Below, piece after piece: positions 8,832 to 16,431 of a stretch of 64,000 nucleotides of DNA. Origin of the DNA: Phycisphaeraceae bacterium. GTDB lineage: Bacteria; Planctomycetota; Phycisphaerae; Phycisphaerales; UBA1924. The first letter of the stretch is position 1. Each line of letters opens with the position of its first letter. The position numbers and the translations under genes were made by a program. The notes beneath the pieces are model-generated. The model saw only the letters and a list, made by a program, of their open reading frames with translations. It did not search any database and had not been told where the DNA came from. The stretch covers positions 3,203,649-3,267,648 of the forward strand of contig CP075368.1 in assembly GCA_019454185.1 (NCBI GenBank), in the 5' to 3' direction.

Positions 8832-9950
8832 TCAGTGGCTGAAGTTCGCGAACGGGTTCGTCGAGGCGATCGTCCCGCCCGCAGTCACGATCGGGCCGAC
8901 CTGGTTGTTCGCAACGTTCACGCTGCCGAACCCGTTGCCCGTGCCGGGGTTCACCGCCTGGTTGCCGAACACCAGGTTGTCGTCGCCCGAGGCATCGATC
9001 GTCACCGCGTGGCTGCCGCCGATGAACAGGTTGTTCTGCACGCGGCTGCCGTCGCTGAAGATCGTCAGGCCCGGCACGTTCAGGCCGGTGAGGTTGACGG
9101 TGTTGCCGACAACCTGGCTCGTCGAGTAGATCCGCATGCCGCCGGAGCCGCAGTTCGTCACCGTGTTGTTGATGAACCGCTGGGTCCCGGTGTTGAACTG
9201 GGCCGCGATGCCGAAGGCCGTCGCCGTGCTCACCGTGCAGTCCTGCACGAGTGTGCCTGAACCGACGTTGATGCCGTTCTGGCCGGCCGTCTTCACCCTG
9301 CTGGAGCGCACCTCGGAGTTCGCGCCGGCGGTGATGCCGTGCGTGGTCGAGCCCTGGACCTGGCTGTTCATCACGATCGCCTCGTCACCGACGTTGATGC
9401 CGTCCATCTTCGGGGTGTCGATGATGCAGTTCAGGACCTGGTTGCGTGCGCCATAGGCGTAGATCCCGTGACCGCCCGGAGTCGTCACCGTCACGTTCTC
9501 GACGCGGCAGTTCGGACCCGCAAGCTCGATCCCGTGCCCGCCGGCGTTCCGGATCGTCCCGTTCTTGATCGTCACGTCGCCGTAAGCCGAGTTGCTGACG
9601 CGGATCAGCGGCTTGGTCGACGCCGCAGGGGTCGCCCGAACAACCATGAAGCCGTTCAGATCAATCACAACGTTCGGAGCATTCACCTGGATCGCGACGA
9701 TGTCCCCGGTCACGATCGCCATCCCCGTCAGGTAGTAGCTGCCGCTCTGGTTGATGATGTAGAACGCGGTGCCGTCGCCGGGAACCGTGTCCATGTTGAT
9801 CGGACGACGCGGCTCAACCTGATCCAGCGTCTTCATCGTCGGGCCGGGCATCCCGTCCGGAGGAGTGAGCGGGCCGGCCAGAGCGATCTGAGGCAGCGTG
9901 GTGATGGCGAGTGCGGCAACGAGCGTACGGATTGACATCTTGGCGGACAT
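8832..9950 (-). CDS. Secreted right-handed parallel beta-helix protein
   Basis: The 372-residue product has a signal peptide (about 1-25, ending IALAG). The body is made of short repeated strands with N-G-T, G-I and N-N turns, such as VTIKNGTIRNAGGHGIEL and GINVGSGTLVQDCTV. This is the pectate-lyase-like right-handed beta helix (NosD/parallel beta-helix repeat type), seen in polysaccharide-active or surface proteins. No catalytic set can be assigned. The ATG at 9950 follows AGGAGG closely; the reading frame continues upstream but without signal-peptide logic. The gene stands alone and ends in a strong terminator. Confidence 0.85.
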   Translation of the reverse strand: MSAKMSIRTLVAALAITTLPQIALAGPLTPPDGMPGPTMKTLDQVEPRRPINMDTVPGDGTAFYIINQSGSYYLTGMAIVTGDIVAIQVNAPNVVIDLNGFMVVRATPAASTKPLIRVSNSAYGDVTIKNGTIRNAGGHGIELAGPNCRVENVTVTTPGGHGIYAYGARNQVLNCIIDTPKMDGINVGDEAIVMNSQVQGSTTHGITAGANSEVRSSRVKTAGQNGINVGSGTLVQDCTVSTATAFGIAAQFNTGTQRFINNTVTNCGSGGMRIYSTSQVVGNTVNLTGLNVPGLTIFSDGSRVQNNLFIGGSHAVTIDASGDDNLVFGNQAVNPGTGNGFGSVNVANNQVGPIVTAGGTIASTNPFANFSH

Positions 9951-10318
9951 GTGAGACCTCCTGGTAAGGAACCGTGTGTTGTTCTTCGTGTGTTCGCGGG
10001 AAACACTCCCGCGTGCCCGGGCTCGCCTCCCGGCGACATGCCCCGACATCATCATCAACGAAACCCGCAAACACACCCCTTGGTCCTCACGCGACTTTTC
10101 TTCAATCCCCCGTCCCCACCGCCACCTCCATCGCACACACAGCCCCGATCCACAGCCAAGCGCACGGGGTGGCACGCCAGCGCGTGCGCAGGCATGTTCT
10201 GAGCCAACCGTTCCGAGCAACAGCGCATCCGCCTTCAAGGAATCCCCGGGCACAAGCTCGGCCGTACTCAACCACACCATCTTTGCCCGATAGAAATCTA
10301 TGAGGTACCATCGACGCC
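9951..10318. other. Divergent intergenic region, 368 bases
   Basis: No gene is supported here. It holds the leader of the beta-helix gene, including a 7-bp hairpin (CGCGGGA 9995-10001 with TCCCGCG 10007-10013), and the presumed promoter of the methyltransferase gene at its right end. Base composition falls from C-rich to more mixed toward the island on the right. Confidence 0.6.
10283..10311 (+). promoter_or_regulatory. Candidate promoter of the EcoRI-type methyltransferase gene
   Basis: TTGCCC (10283-10288) and TACCAT (10306-10311), each a 4/6 match, are 17 bases apart. The predicted start of transcription falls on or within a base or two of the ATG at 10319, so the message might be leaderless. 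The only purine-rich site (GAGG, 10302-10305) is too far from the ATG for a good ribosome site. Confidence 0.35.
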
Positions 10319-11365
10319 ATGCCGAAACCGCCTCGAAAGCGCGCACCAGCCAAGCCACCCGCGCCCAAGAACCTGAATCGCAGTCTCCACGCCGCCAAAG
10401 CAACCAAGCAAGACGAGTTCTACACGCAACTCCCCGACATCGAGAAGGAACTCAAGCACTACACCAAGCACTTTGCGGGCAAGACGGTCCTCTGCAACTG
10501 CGACGACCCCAAAGTCAGCAACTTCTTCCGCTACTTCTCGCGGAAGTTCCACGATCTGAAACTCAAGCGGCTCATCACGACCTGCTATCGCAACGCAGAC
10601 CCCGACCTCTTCAGCCAGAACGAGAGCGGTCGCGGCCTTCGGCTGATCTACAGCGGCGAGTTGACGCCGGGCGGAAGCGTCCCGGGGTTTACCAAGCTCG
10701 ATAAAAAGATGCTGGACGGCGACGGCGACTTCCGCAGCAAGGAGTGCATCGCGCTCCTGAAGGAAGCGGACATCGTCGTCACCAACCCGCCCTTCTCCCT
10801 GTTCAGGGAGTACGTGGCGCAGTTGGTGGAAAGCGGCAAGAAGTTCATCATTATTGGCAATCACAACGCGATCACATATCGGGAGATCTTCACGCTGATC
10901 CGGGATAACAGAATTTGGCTGGGGAACACGCACCCGGTGGCTTTTGTTGTTCCAGATCACTACGAAATGCGCGGAACGAGAAGCTGGCGAGACGAGAATG
11001 GCACCAACTGGCGCAGTCTCGGAAACGCCTGCTGGTTCACGAACCTCGACATTGCCAAGCGGCACGAAGACCTCACGCTGTACAAGACTTTCGACAAAAA
11101 AGCATATCCGAAATTCGACAACTATGACGCGGTGGAAGTGTCTGCGTACAAGAACATACCGATGGATTTTGACGGCGTAATGGGAGTCCCGGTGACGTTC
11201 CTTGAGCACCACAATCCTGAGCAGTTCGAGATCATTGGTCTGATAGCGGGGAATATCAGAGGGCTTGCAGGCATCCCGTCTGCGAGCAACAAGGATGGCC
11301 CGTATATCAATGGCAGATTGAAGTACGGCCGGATCCTCATCCGCCGAAAGAAGCAGAGCAAATGA
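10319..11365 (+). CDS. EcoRI-family adenine-specific DNA methyltransferase
   Basis: The 348-residue product follows the M.EcoRI family closely from memory. It has DEFYTQ (32-37), CNCDDPKVSNFF (59-70), the GDGDFRS segment (134-140), the catalytic NPPF motif (156-159, within DIVVTNPPFSLFREY), PKFDNYDA and GVMGVPVTFL near the C-terminus. These enzymes transfer a methyl group from S-adenosylmethionine to N6 of adenine in a short palindrome (GAATTC for EcoRI); the specificity here is unknown. A Lys/Arg/Pro-rich tail (1-25) precedes the conserved part. The gene overlaps the DUF262-HNH gene by ATGA, and no EcoRI-type endonuclease is present. Codon use is less GC-biased than in the flanks, which suggests transfer. 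Confidence 0.92.
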   Translation: MPKPPRKRAPAKPPAPKNLNRSLHAAKATKQDEFYTQLPDIEKELKHYTKHFAGKTVLCNCDDPKVSNFFRYFSRKFHDLKLKRLITTCYRNADPDLFSQNESGRGLRLIYSGELTPGGSVPGFTKLDKKMLDGDGDFRSKECIALLKEADIVVTNPPFSLFREYVAQLVESGKKFIIIGNHNAITYREIFTLIRDNRIWLGNTHPVAFVVPDHYEMRGTRSWRDENGTNWRSLGNACWFTNLDIAKRHEDLTLYKTFDKKAYPKFDNYDAVEVSAYKNIPMDFDGVMGVPVTFLEHHNPEQFEIIGLIAGNIRGLAGIPSASNKDGPYINGRLKYGRILIRRKKQSK

Positions 11366-12456
11366 AGATTGACCTCCACCGCATCACCGTCCGCCAACTC
11401 GCCGCTGGCTATCTCGACAATGCCGAAGAGGGCGTCCGCGCCTTCGGCGGCAAGCTCGACGTCCGCCCCCCCTACCAGCGAGAGTTCATCTACAAGGACA
11501 AGCAGCGCAACGCCGTCATCGACACCGTCCGCCGGAACTTCCCCCTCAACGTCATGTACTGGTCCGTCCGCGACGATGGCAACTACGAAGTCATCGACGG
11601 CCAGCAGCGTACCCTTTCAATCTGCCAATACGTGAACGGCGACTTCTCCATCGACGGGCTCTACTTCAACAACCAGCAGGACGACCACCGCAAGCAGATC
11701 CTCGACTATGAGTGCATGGTCTACTTCTGCTCCGGCACCGACAGCGAGCGCCTGGACTGGTTCCGCACCATCAACATCGCGGGCGAGAAACTCACCGAGC
11801 AGGAACTCCGCAACGCCGTCTATGCCGGGCCGTGGACCGCCGACGCCAAACGCTACTTCAGCAAGACCGGCTGCCCCGCCTACGGCCTCGCGGGCGACTA
11901 CCTCAAGGGCGTCGCCATACGTCAGGAATACCTTGAAACCGCGATCGAGTGGCACGCGGAGGCCGAGGGCGTCAAGACGATCGAAGAGTACATGGGCAAG
12001 CACCAGCACGACCCCAGCGCCGTCGCCCTCTGGAACCACTTCCGCAGCGTCATCGACTGGGCCAAGGCGACCTTCCCGACCTACCGCAAAGAGATGAAGG
12101 GTGTGGCGTGGGGGCCGCTCTTCAACGAGTTTGGAAAGAAGGCGCTGGACCCCAAAAGACTAGAGAAGCAGGTCGCGGACCTCATGGAAGATGAGGACGT
12201 GACGAGCAAGCCGGGGATCTACCCGTTTGTACTGAGCGGCGATGAATGGCATCTGAACATCCGCGCGTTCACTCCCAATATGAAGCGTGAGGCATACCAG
12301 CGGCAGAAGGGAAAGTGCGCGAAATGCAGGAAGCCCTTTGCCATCGAAGAGATGGAGGCCGACCACGCCACGCCATGGAGCAAAGGCGGCAAGACCGTCG
12401 CAGCAAACTGCCAGATGCTCTGCAAAGAAGACAACCGCAGAAAATCAAGCAAGTGA
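11362..12456 (+). CDS. DUF262 domain protein with C-terminal HNH nuclease
   Basis: The protein has 364 residues. The N-terminal DUF262 part shows PPYQREFIY (36-44) and the IDGQQR motif (78-83), the ParB/GmrS-like signature linked to nucleotide binding or hydrolysis. A helical middle follows (about 130-300). The C-terminus is a zinc-ribbon HNH nuclease: C319-x2-C322, D334-H335, N349 and C354 are in the right order. DUF262 proteins include the GmrS half of the type IV enzyme GmrSD. Paired by a 4-base overlap with a modification methylase, it is the obvious candidate for the DNA-cutting arm of a restriction-modification-like system. The domain calls are firm; the system role is inference. The 3' end of the gene is less GC-rich than the flanks. 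Confidence 0.88.
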   Translation: MKIDLHRITVRQLAAGYLDNAEEGVRAFGGKLDVRPPYQREFIYKDKQRNAVIDTVRRNFPLNVMYWSVRDDGNYEVIDGQQRTLSICQYVNGDFSIDGLYFNNQQDDHRKQILDYECMVYFCSGTDSERLDWFRTINIAGEKLTEQELRNAVYAGPWTADAKRYFSKTGCPAYGLAGDYLKGVAIRQEYLETAIEWHAEAEGVKTIEEYMGKHQHDPSAVALWNHFRSVIDWAKATFPTYRKEMKGVAWGPLFNEFGKKALDPKRLEKQVADLMEDEDVTSKPGIYPFVLSGDEWHLNIRAFTPNMKREAYQRQKGKCAKCRKPFAIEEMEADHATPWSKGGKTVAANCQMLCKEDNRRKSSK

Positions 12457-12601
12457 CGCCCCGTCGGGCCGCAATGCCCCGCTGGCCCGCTTGCGCTTCA
12501 CCTTCACCCTCGCGCCACCCTTCCCTCCCCCCACCATGCCTTCTGCATCCCCCTTCCCCCCAATGACTTCCATCAATCTTCCACATACCAAACAAAACCC
12601 A

Positions 12602-12630
12602 TTGACACACCCCTCACCATGACGTACATT
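12602..12630 (+). promoter_or_regulatory. Strong sigma-70-type promoter before the repeat-rich ORF
   Basis: A perfect TTGACA (12602-12607) and TACATT (12625-12630) are 17 bases apart. The transcript should begin at about 12637, only a few bases before the ATG at 12641, leaving no room for a ribosome site. Either the message is leaderless or translation starts further downstream. Confidence 0.55.
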
Positions 12631-12640
12631 ACCCGTACTC

Positions 12641-13891
12641 ATGGTCGCCCACACCGCGACAACTCTTGGGGACTCCTTTCCTGGTGGCACCGCTCTACAG
12701 AGCGGTGTCCTCATGGGTGGCACCGCCGAGGCGGGCCAGAGCGGTGATTCCATCTCCCGTGACACTGACCCGCTTCGGGTCAGTGCTCCCACTCCCTCTG
12801 TCCCTCCGGCTTCCCCCCCACGCCACACACTCGACGATGCAGAGTGGGCAGATCCTCAATACCGCAAAACCCGCGGCACCAACCGCAAGCCCCGCAACCC
12901 CTCTCCCCCTCCCTCTGCCCCTTCCCGCTCCCCCGTCTCCGTCCGCGGCATCCCCCGCATCATCCCCTTCAACCCCTCTCCCGAGCAGATCCACGATGTC
13001 CTCAACGACATCGTCTCTCCCTACGCCTCACTCGCCGATGTCGCCGCCAACAACAACACAACCGTCCACGCACTCAGCGCGTGGATCGCACTCGCCGAAA
13101 CCCAGACCATGCTCGACCAGATCGAGCAGGCCGCATACCGCCGCGCCCGCGTCTCCGCCGCCTGCCTCCTCACCGATGCTGTGAACTCCCTCTCCTTCAC
13201 CCTCCGCGCCCACGTCGATGCCGAATCCAACGAACCCCTCGGCCGCTCCACCGAAGCCCTCCACATCCGCCAACGCCAACGCACCGACGCCCGCAAGGCC
13301 TCATGGCTCCTCTACCGCATCGCCCGCGCCTACCCCGCAATCCCCATCGACCCCACCACACTGCGCTTCATCCACACACTCAAACGCGAACGCGATGCCA
13401 GCCCCGTGCCATCGAGGTCCGCCCCGGACCACTCTCGGGTGCCACTGGTTCCCGGTTCTGACGCGCAGCGTCAAGAACCGGAACCAGTGCCGATGGATAC
13501 CACCTCCCCCTCCCGGGTGGCATGCTTGCACGAAGTGCAGGCATGTGCTGAGCCGACCGGCGCGAACAACCGCGATGCCTCGTCCTCTCATAGAACCGCG
13601 AACGTGAGTGAGCGGATGTCTGAGTCTCCAAGCCAGCCGGTTGACCCGGCTGGCGCTCTTCAGGACCTTCCACCCGCATCGTCCCCCAAGGACGATGCGG
13701 ACTCCCAAGTGCAGGCATGCTCCGATGAACACACATGCGCTCAAAGCGCATCATCGCCCTCACCGGACTCCCCACATGGCTGCGCAAGCGCAGCCATGCC
13801 ACCCGATTCTGCATCATCCCCCTCTATCCCTTTGCCCCTCTGTCCTTCTGCCCCTTCGCCTCAACCCCCCTCCCGCGCCCCACCCGGCTGA
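12641..13891 (+). CDS. Hypothetical protein with a small helical core and repeat-derived tails
   Basis: The product has 416 residues in three parts. Residues 1-105 are low complexity and include two palindromic elements (peptides GGTALQSG and RDTDPLRVS). Residues about 105-250 form the only conserved-looking core, an alpha-helical segment with a helix-turn-helix feel (PEQIHDVLNDIVSP, ASLADVAANNNTTVHALSAW), like DNA-binding or packaging-type small proteins. Residues 250-416 are Pro/Ser-rich and are encoded by a chain of perfect hairpins. The family is not recognised. The ORF is open over 1.25 kb behind a consensus promoter, so a real product is likely, but its ends may be accretions of repeats. 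Confidence 0.6.
   Translation: MVAHTATTLGDSFPGGTALQSGVLMGGTAEAGQSGDSISRDTDPLRVSAPTPSVPPASPPRHTLDDAEWADPQYRKTRGTNRKPRNPSPPPSAPSRSPVSVRGIPRIIPFNPSPEQIHDVLNDIVSPYASLADVAANNNTTVHALSAWIALAETQTMLDQIEQAAYRRARVSAACLLTDAVNSLSFTLRAHVDAESNEPLGRSTEALHIRQRQRTDARKASWLLYRIARAYPAIPIDPTTLRFIHTLKRERDASPVPSRSAPDHSRVPLVPGSDAQRQEPEPVPMDTTSPSRVACLHEVQACAEPTGANNRDASSSHRTANVSERMSESPSQPVDPAGALQDLPPASSPKDDADSQVQACSDEHTCAQSASSPSPDSPHGCASAAMPPDSASSPSIPLPLCPSAPSPQPPSRAPPG
12683..12785. repeat. Palindromic elements in the 5' part of the repeat-rich ORF
   Basis: Two hairpins lie here. The first (12688-12707) pairs CACCGCTCT with AGAGCGGTG around two bases, and is bounded on the left by GGTGG. Its 28-base unit (12683-12710) differs by one base from a unit at 56118-56145 inside clpB. 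The second pairs CACTGACCCG (12763-12772) with CGGGTCAGTG (12776-12785) around a 3-base loop. Confidence 0.8.
13416..13798. repeat. Cluster of seven palindromic hairpin elements
   Basis: Within 383 coding bases there are seven different inverted repeats, perfect or nearly so: 13416-13430 (GGTCCG arms), 13443-13489 (CACTGGTTC outer arms with CGGTTCT and TGACGC inner arms), 13521-13545 (CATGCTTGCAC arm), 13632-13654 (GCCAGCCGG arm), 13674-13699 (CCGCATCGTCC arm), 13735-13751 (ATGCGCT arm) and 13775-13798 (CATGGCTGCGC arm). Arms are 6-11 bp with mostly 2-5 base loops. Several are bordered by GTGGCA or TGCCAC. Spacing is irregular and sequences differ, so this is not a CRISPR array. Confidence 0.85.
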
Positions 13892-13915
13892 GTCTCTCGC
13901 CGCGCAACGATCCAC

Positions 13916-15373
13916 CTACAGCAGTGGCGAGAGCAGCTGCACGCCGTTCTCCACCAGTCTCCTCACGCGGCTGCGCCGAGCCCAGTCCGTCGAGGTGATC
14001 TCCACACTCTCTTGCAGATAGTGCTGCTGCACCTCGCGCAATCGCGCGCACGCCGCGGCGTCATACAGAAACACGCTCAACTCGTAGTTGATCCCGAAAC
14101 TCCGCCGGTCCATGTTCACCGTCCCGAGCATCGCGATCGTGCCGTCGATCGTGACGGTCTTGGCATGCAGCAACCCTCCTTGATAGAGCATGATCCTCGC
14201 GCCCGCGTCGAGAAGATCCTGGTAGTACGCGCTGGAAGCGAGCGCGACGAGGCGGCTGTCCACCCGCTCGGGGACGATCAGCGTCACGCCGACGCGCCGC
14301 TGCGCCGCGGTCACGAGCGCGGCCATCATCGCCTCATCCGGCGTGAAGTAGGGCGTGGTGAAAACCAGTTCGCGCCGGGCCTCGTGAACGCCCTGGATCA
14401 GCATGCGATGGATGGTCTCCTGGTGCGAACGCGGGCCGGAGGGCACCACCTGCATCTCGACGTTCCCGACCTGCTGCGCGATCGACTCGCGCGCGATCGC
14501 CTCGGGGCAGGTGCGCGCGGTCTCGATCATCCAGTCAGACTCAAACACGGCCGACAGCGTCGCGACCCCGGGCCCGCGCACGCGAGCCATGACATCGACC
14601 CACTCGCCCACACCCGCCCGGACCTTGAAGTGCTTCGGGTCCGCCATGTTCAGACTGCCCGTGTATCCGATCTGCTCATCGATGATCACGAGCTTGCGGT
14701 GGTTGCGAAGATCGATCCGCGAGAGATGGGCCCGCAGCCACTTCACAGGCAACGCCCGTTCGACCTCGACCCCCGCCTCTCGCAACCGGCGAGGCGAGCC
14801 GGAACCGAAGAACGACGCGCCCCCGGTCGCGTCCACCAGCACCCGACAGTGAACGCCCCTCGCCGCGGCACGCTCGATCGCCCGTTCGACCTCCAGCACG
14901 CGCCCGCGCGGCTCCCAGATATAGAAGAGCAGCTCGATGGATCGCTGGGCTTCGTCGATGTCCCGGATGATCGCGGGGAATGCCTCGTCCGCGCCGTCGA
15001 GGATCTCGACGGCGTTGCCGCCGACGACCGGCATCGCATCGGTCGCCATGCCGACGAGCGCGACAGACTCGACGCACTCGGGCAGCTCATGGATCTCCGC
15101 GCCCGCGCGCCGCTCGACGCGTTCCATCAACCTACGCACCGGTCGCTCGGCGGAGAGCGACCGCCTGATGCGCGACGCGCCGAGCCACGCCTCGCCGAAG
15201 AGCAGATAGACCGCCGCGCCGAGAAACGGCACGATCGCGAGCACGAGCAGCCACGCGATCGAGACGCCGGGGGGCCTGCGCTTCGACAGGATGCGAAGCG
15301 CCAGCGTGATCACCAAGCCCCAGTGGAGGAGCGGCAGCGAGAGCGAGATCCACGTCAGCACGTCGGAGATCAC
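13916..15373 (-). CDS. cls: Cardiolipin synthase, phospholipase D superfamily
   Basis: The 485-residue product makes cardiolipin from two phosphatidylglycerols, or PG plus PE, at the inner membrane. Two N-terminal transmembrane helices (about 10-28 and 38-58) form the PLDc_N anchor. They are followed by two HKD catalytic motifs: H225-x-K227-x4-D232 in NHRKLVIID with the trailing GSLN, and H403-x-K405-x4-D410 in HAKTVTID with GTVNMD. Length matches the bacterial ClsA type. The start is GTG at 15373; the metallo-hydrolase gene begins only 20 bases away on the other strand, so their promoters must overlap the coding starts or the true starts lie slightly further in. Confidence 0.93.
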   Translation of the reverse strand: MISDVLTWISLSLPLLHWGLVITLALRILSKRRPPGVSIAWLLVLAIVPFLGAAVYLLFGEAWLGASRIRRSLSAERPVRRLMERVERRAGAEIHELPECVESVALVGMATDAMPVVGGNAVEILDGADEAFPAIIRDIDEAQRSIELLFYIWEPRGRVLEVERAIERAAARGVHCRVLVDATGGASFFGSGSPRRLREAGVEVERALPVKWLRAHLSRIDLRNHRKLVIIDEQIGYTGSLNMADPKHFKVRAGVGEWVDVMARVRGPGVATLSAVFESDWMIETARTCPEAIARESIAQQVGNVEMQVVPSGPRSHQETIHRMLIQGVHEARRELVFTTPYFTPDEAMMAALVTAAQRRVGVTLIVPERVDSRLVALASSAYYQDLLDAGARIMLYQGGLLHAKTVTIDGTIAMLGTVNMDRRSFGINYELSVFLYDAAACARLREVQQHYLQESVEITSTDWARRSRVRRLVENGVQLLSPLL

Positions 15374-15392
15374 AAGGGCAGTCTACGCTGAG

Positions 15393-16415
15393 ATGGCCAT
15401 GCCCAGCCCCGTGCGCCCATCCGACGAGTCTCGGCGACGCCCGGCGGGCGCGGATCACCCCGCCCAGAGAGGCGCAGGCGCTCTGGGCGGGCTGAGACTC
15501 TCGACACGGGCGATCCGCTCGGGGCTCCGGCGCTATCCGCCGGAGCTGCTCGGCTCGTTCCTCCGTCGGGGCGTGCTGGCGAACGCGGGCTCGGCAAGGC
15601 CGCCCGCCGAGGTGCGAGACCTCTTGTCCGAACTCGCGCCCCACGGGATGGCCCTGATCTGGCTCGGGCACGCGTCGGTGATGGCGACGCTCGGACCGAT
15701 CACGATCGTGGTCGATCCGGTGCTCTCTGAGCGGATCGGCCCGCGCCTGCTCGGCCGGACGTGGGGGCTCTCGCGTCGCGCGCCCGCGCCGGTCGCGCCG
15801 GGGTCGCTGGCGGGCTCGGACCTGCTGCTGCTGACGCACGCCCACTTCGACCATCTCGATCGCCCCACGCTCGAAGGCCTGGCGTCGGATCGCACCACGG
15901 TCGTGACGCCGCTCCGGTGTGCGTCGCTGGTGCCGCACGGGTTCGCGCGGGTGATCGAGCTCGCGCCCGGCGCCTCGTACGAGCAGGGCGGGGCGACCAT
16001 CCACGCCCTGGAGGCCGCCCACTGGGGGGCGCGGCTCGTGCTCGATCGCGGACGAGGCACGCTCGCCTACGCCGTGAAACACCCGGAGGGCTCGATCCTC
16101 TTCGCCGGTGACACCGCCTTCACAACGTCGTTCGCGCGGGCACACGACTTGGTCGGCCCGATCGATGTCGCGGCGTTCGGCATCGGCGCATACGACCCGT
16201 GGGAGCACATGCACGCCACGCCCGAGCAGGTCTGGCGGATGTTCACGTCGATCGGCGCGAGGTTCCTGCTCCCGATCCATCACTCGACCTTTGAACTCTC
16301 CGATGAGCCGCTCGACGAGCCGGTCCGCCGGCTGCTCGCCGCGGCCGGTGACGACGGCGCGCGCGTGATGGCGTCATCGCCGGGTGAGATCGTCGTGATG
16401 ACGAAGCCAGCGTAG
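15393..16415 (+). CDS. MBL-fold metallo-hydrolase (UlaG/NAPE-PLD-like)
   Basis: The protein has 340 residues. The metallo-beta-lactamase core begins at about residue 85 (IWLGHASV). Metal ligands are H149-x-H151-x-D153-H154 in HAHFDHLD, a later His in EAAHWG, the Asp in FAGDTAF and a final His in PIHHSTF. The LGHAS-VDP arrangement is typical of the L-ascorbate-6-phosphate lactonase/NAPE-PLD-like branch, often annotated as outer-membrane-lipid or acyl-ethanolamine hydrolases. The substrate is unknown; its position divergent from cardiolipin synthase makes a phospholipid link possible. Two ATGs (15393, 15399) are equally likely starts. Confidence 0.85.
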   Translation: MAMPSPVRPSDESRRRPAGADHPAQRGAGALGGLRLSTRAIRSGLRRYPPELLGSFLRRGVLANAGSARPPAEVRDLLSELAPHGMALIWLGHASVMATLGPITIVVDPVLSERIGPRLLGRTWGLSRRAPAPVAPGSLAGSDLLLLTHAHFDHLDRPTLEGLASDRTTVVTPLRCASLVPHGFARVIELAPGASYEQGGATIHALEAAHWGARLVLDRGRGTLAYAVKHPEGSILFAGDTAFTTSFARAHDLVGPIDVAAFGIGAYDPWEHMHATPEQVWRMFTSIGARFLLPIHHSTFELSDEPLDEPVRRLLAAAGDDGARVMASSPGEIVVMTKPA

Positions 16416-16431
16416 CAGCAAGAGCCGCGAG

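Noticed and set aside
8832..10403. N-terminal extension of the beta-helix protein to 523 residues
   Set aside because: The frame is open, but the signal peptide and ribosome site place the start at 9950, and the extra part would overlap the methyltransferase gene.
13416..13798. CRISPR array
   Set aside because: The repeats are palindromes of different sequence and length with irregular spacing; there are no repeated spacers and no cas genes.
10319..13891. Prophage or insertion sequence
   Set aside because: No integrase, transposase, structural phage gene or terminal repeat was found, although the base use suggests transfer.
13900..16400. Replication origin at the change of strand composition
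   Set aside because: There is no dnaA, DnaA-box cluster or AT-rich unwinding region here, and a second change within the window argues for rearrangement.
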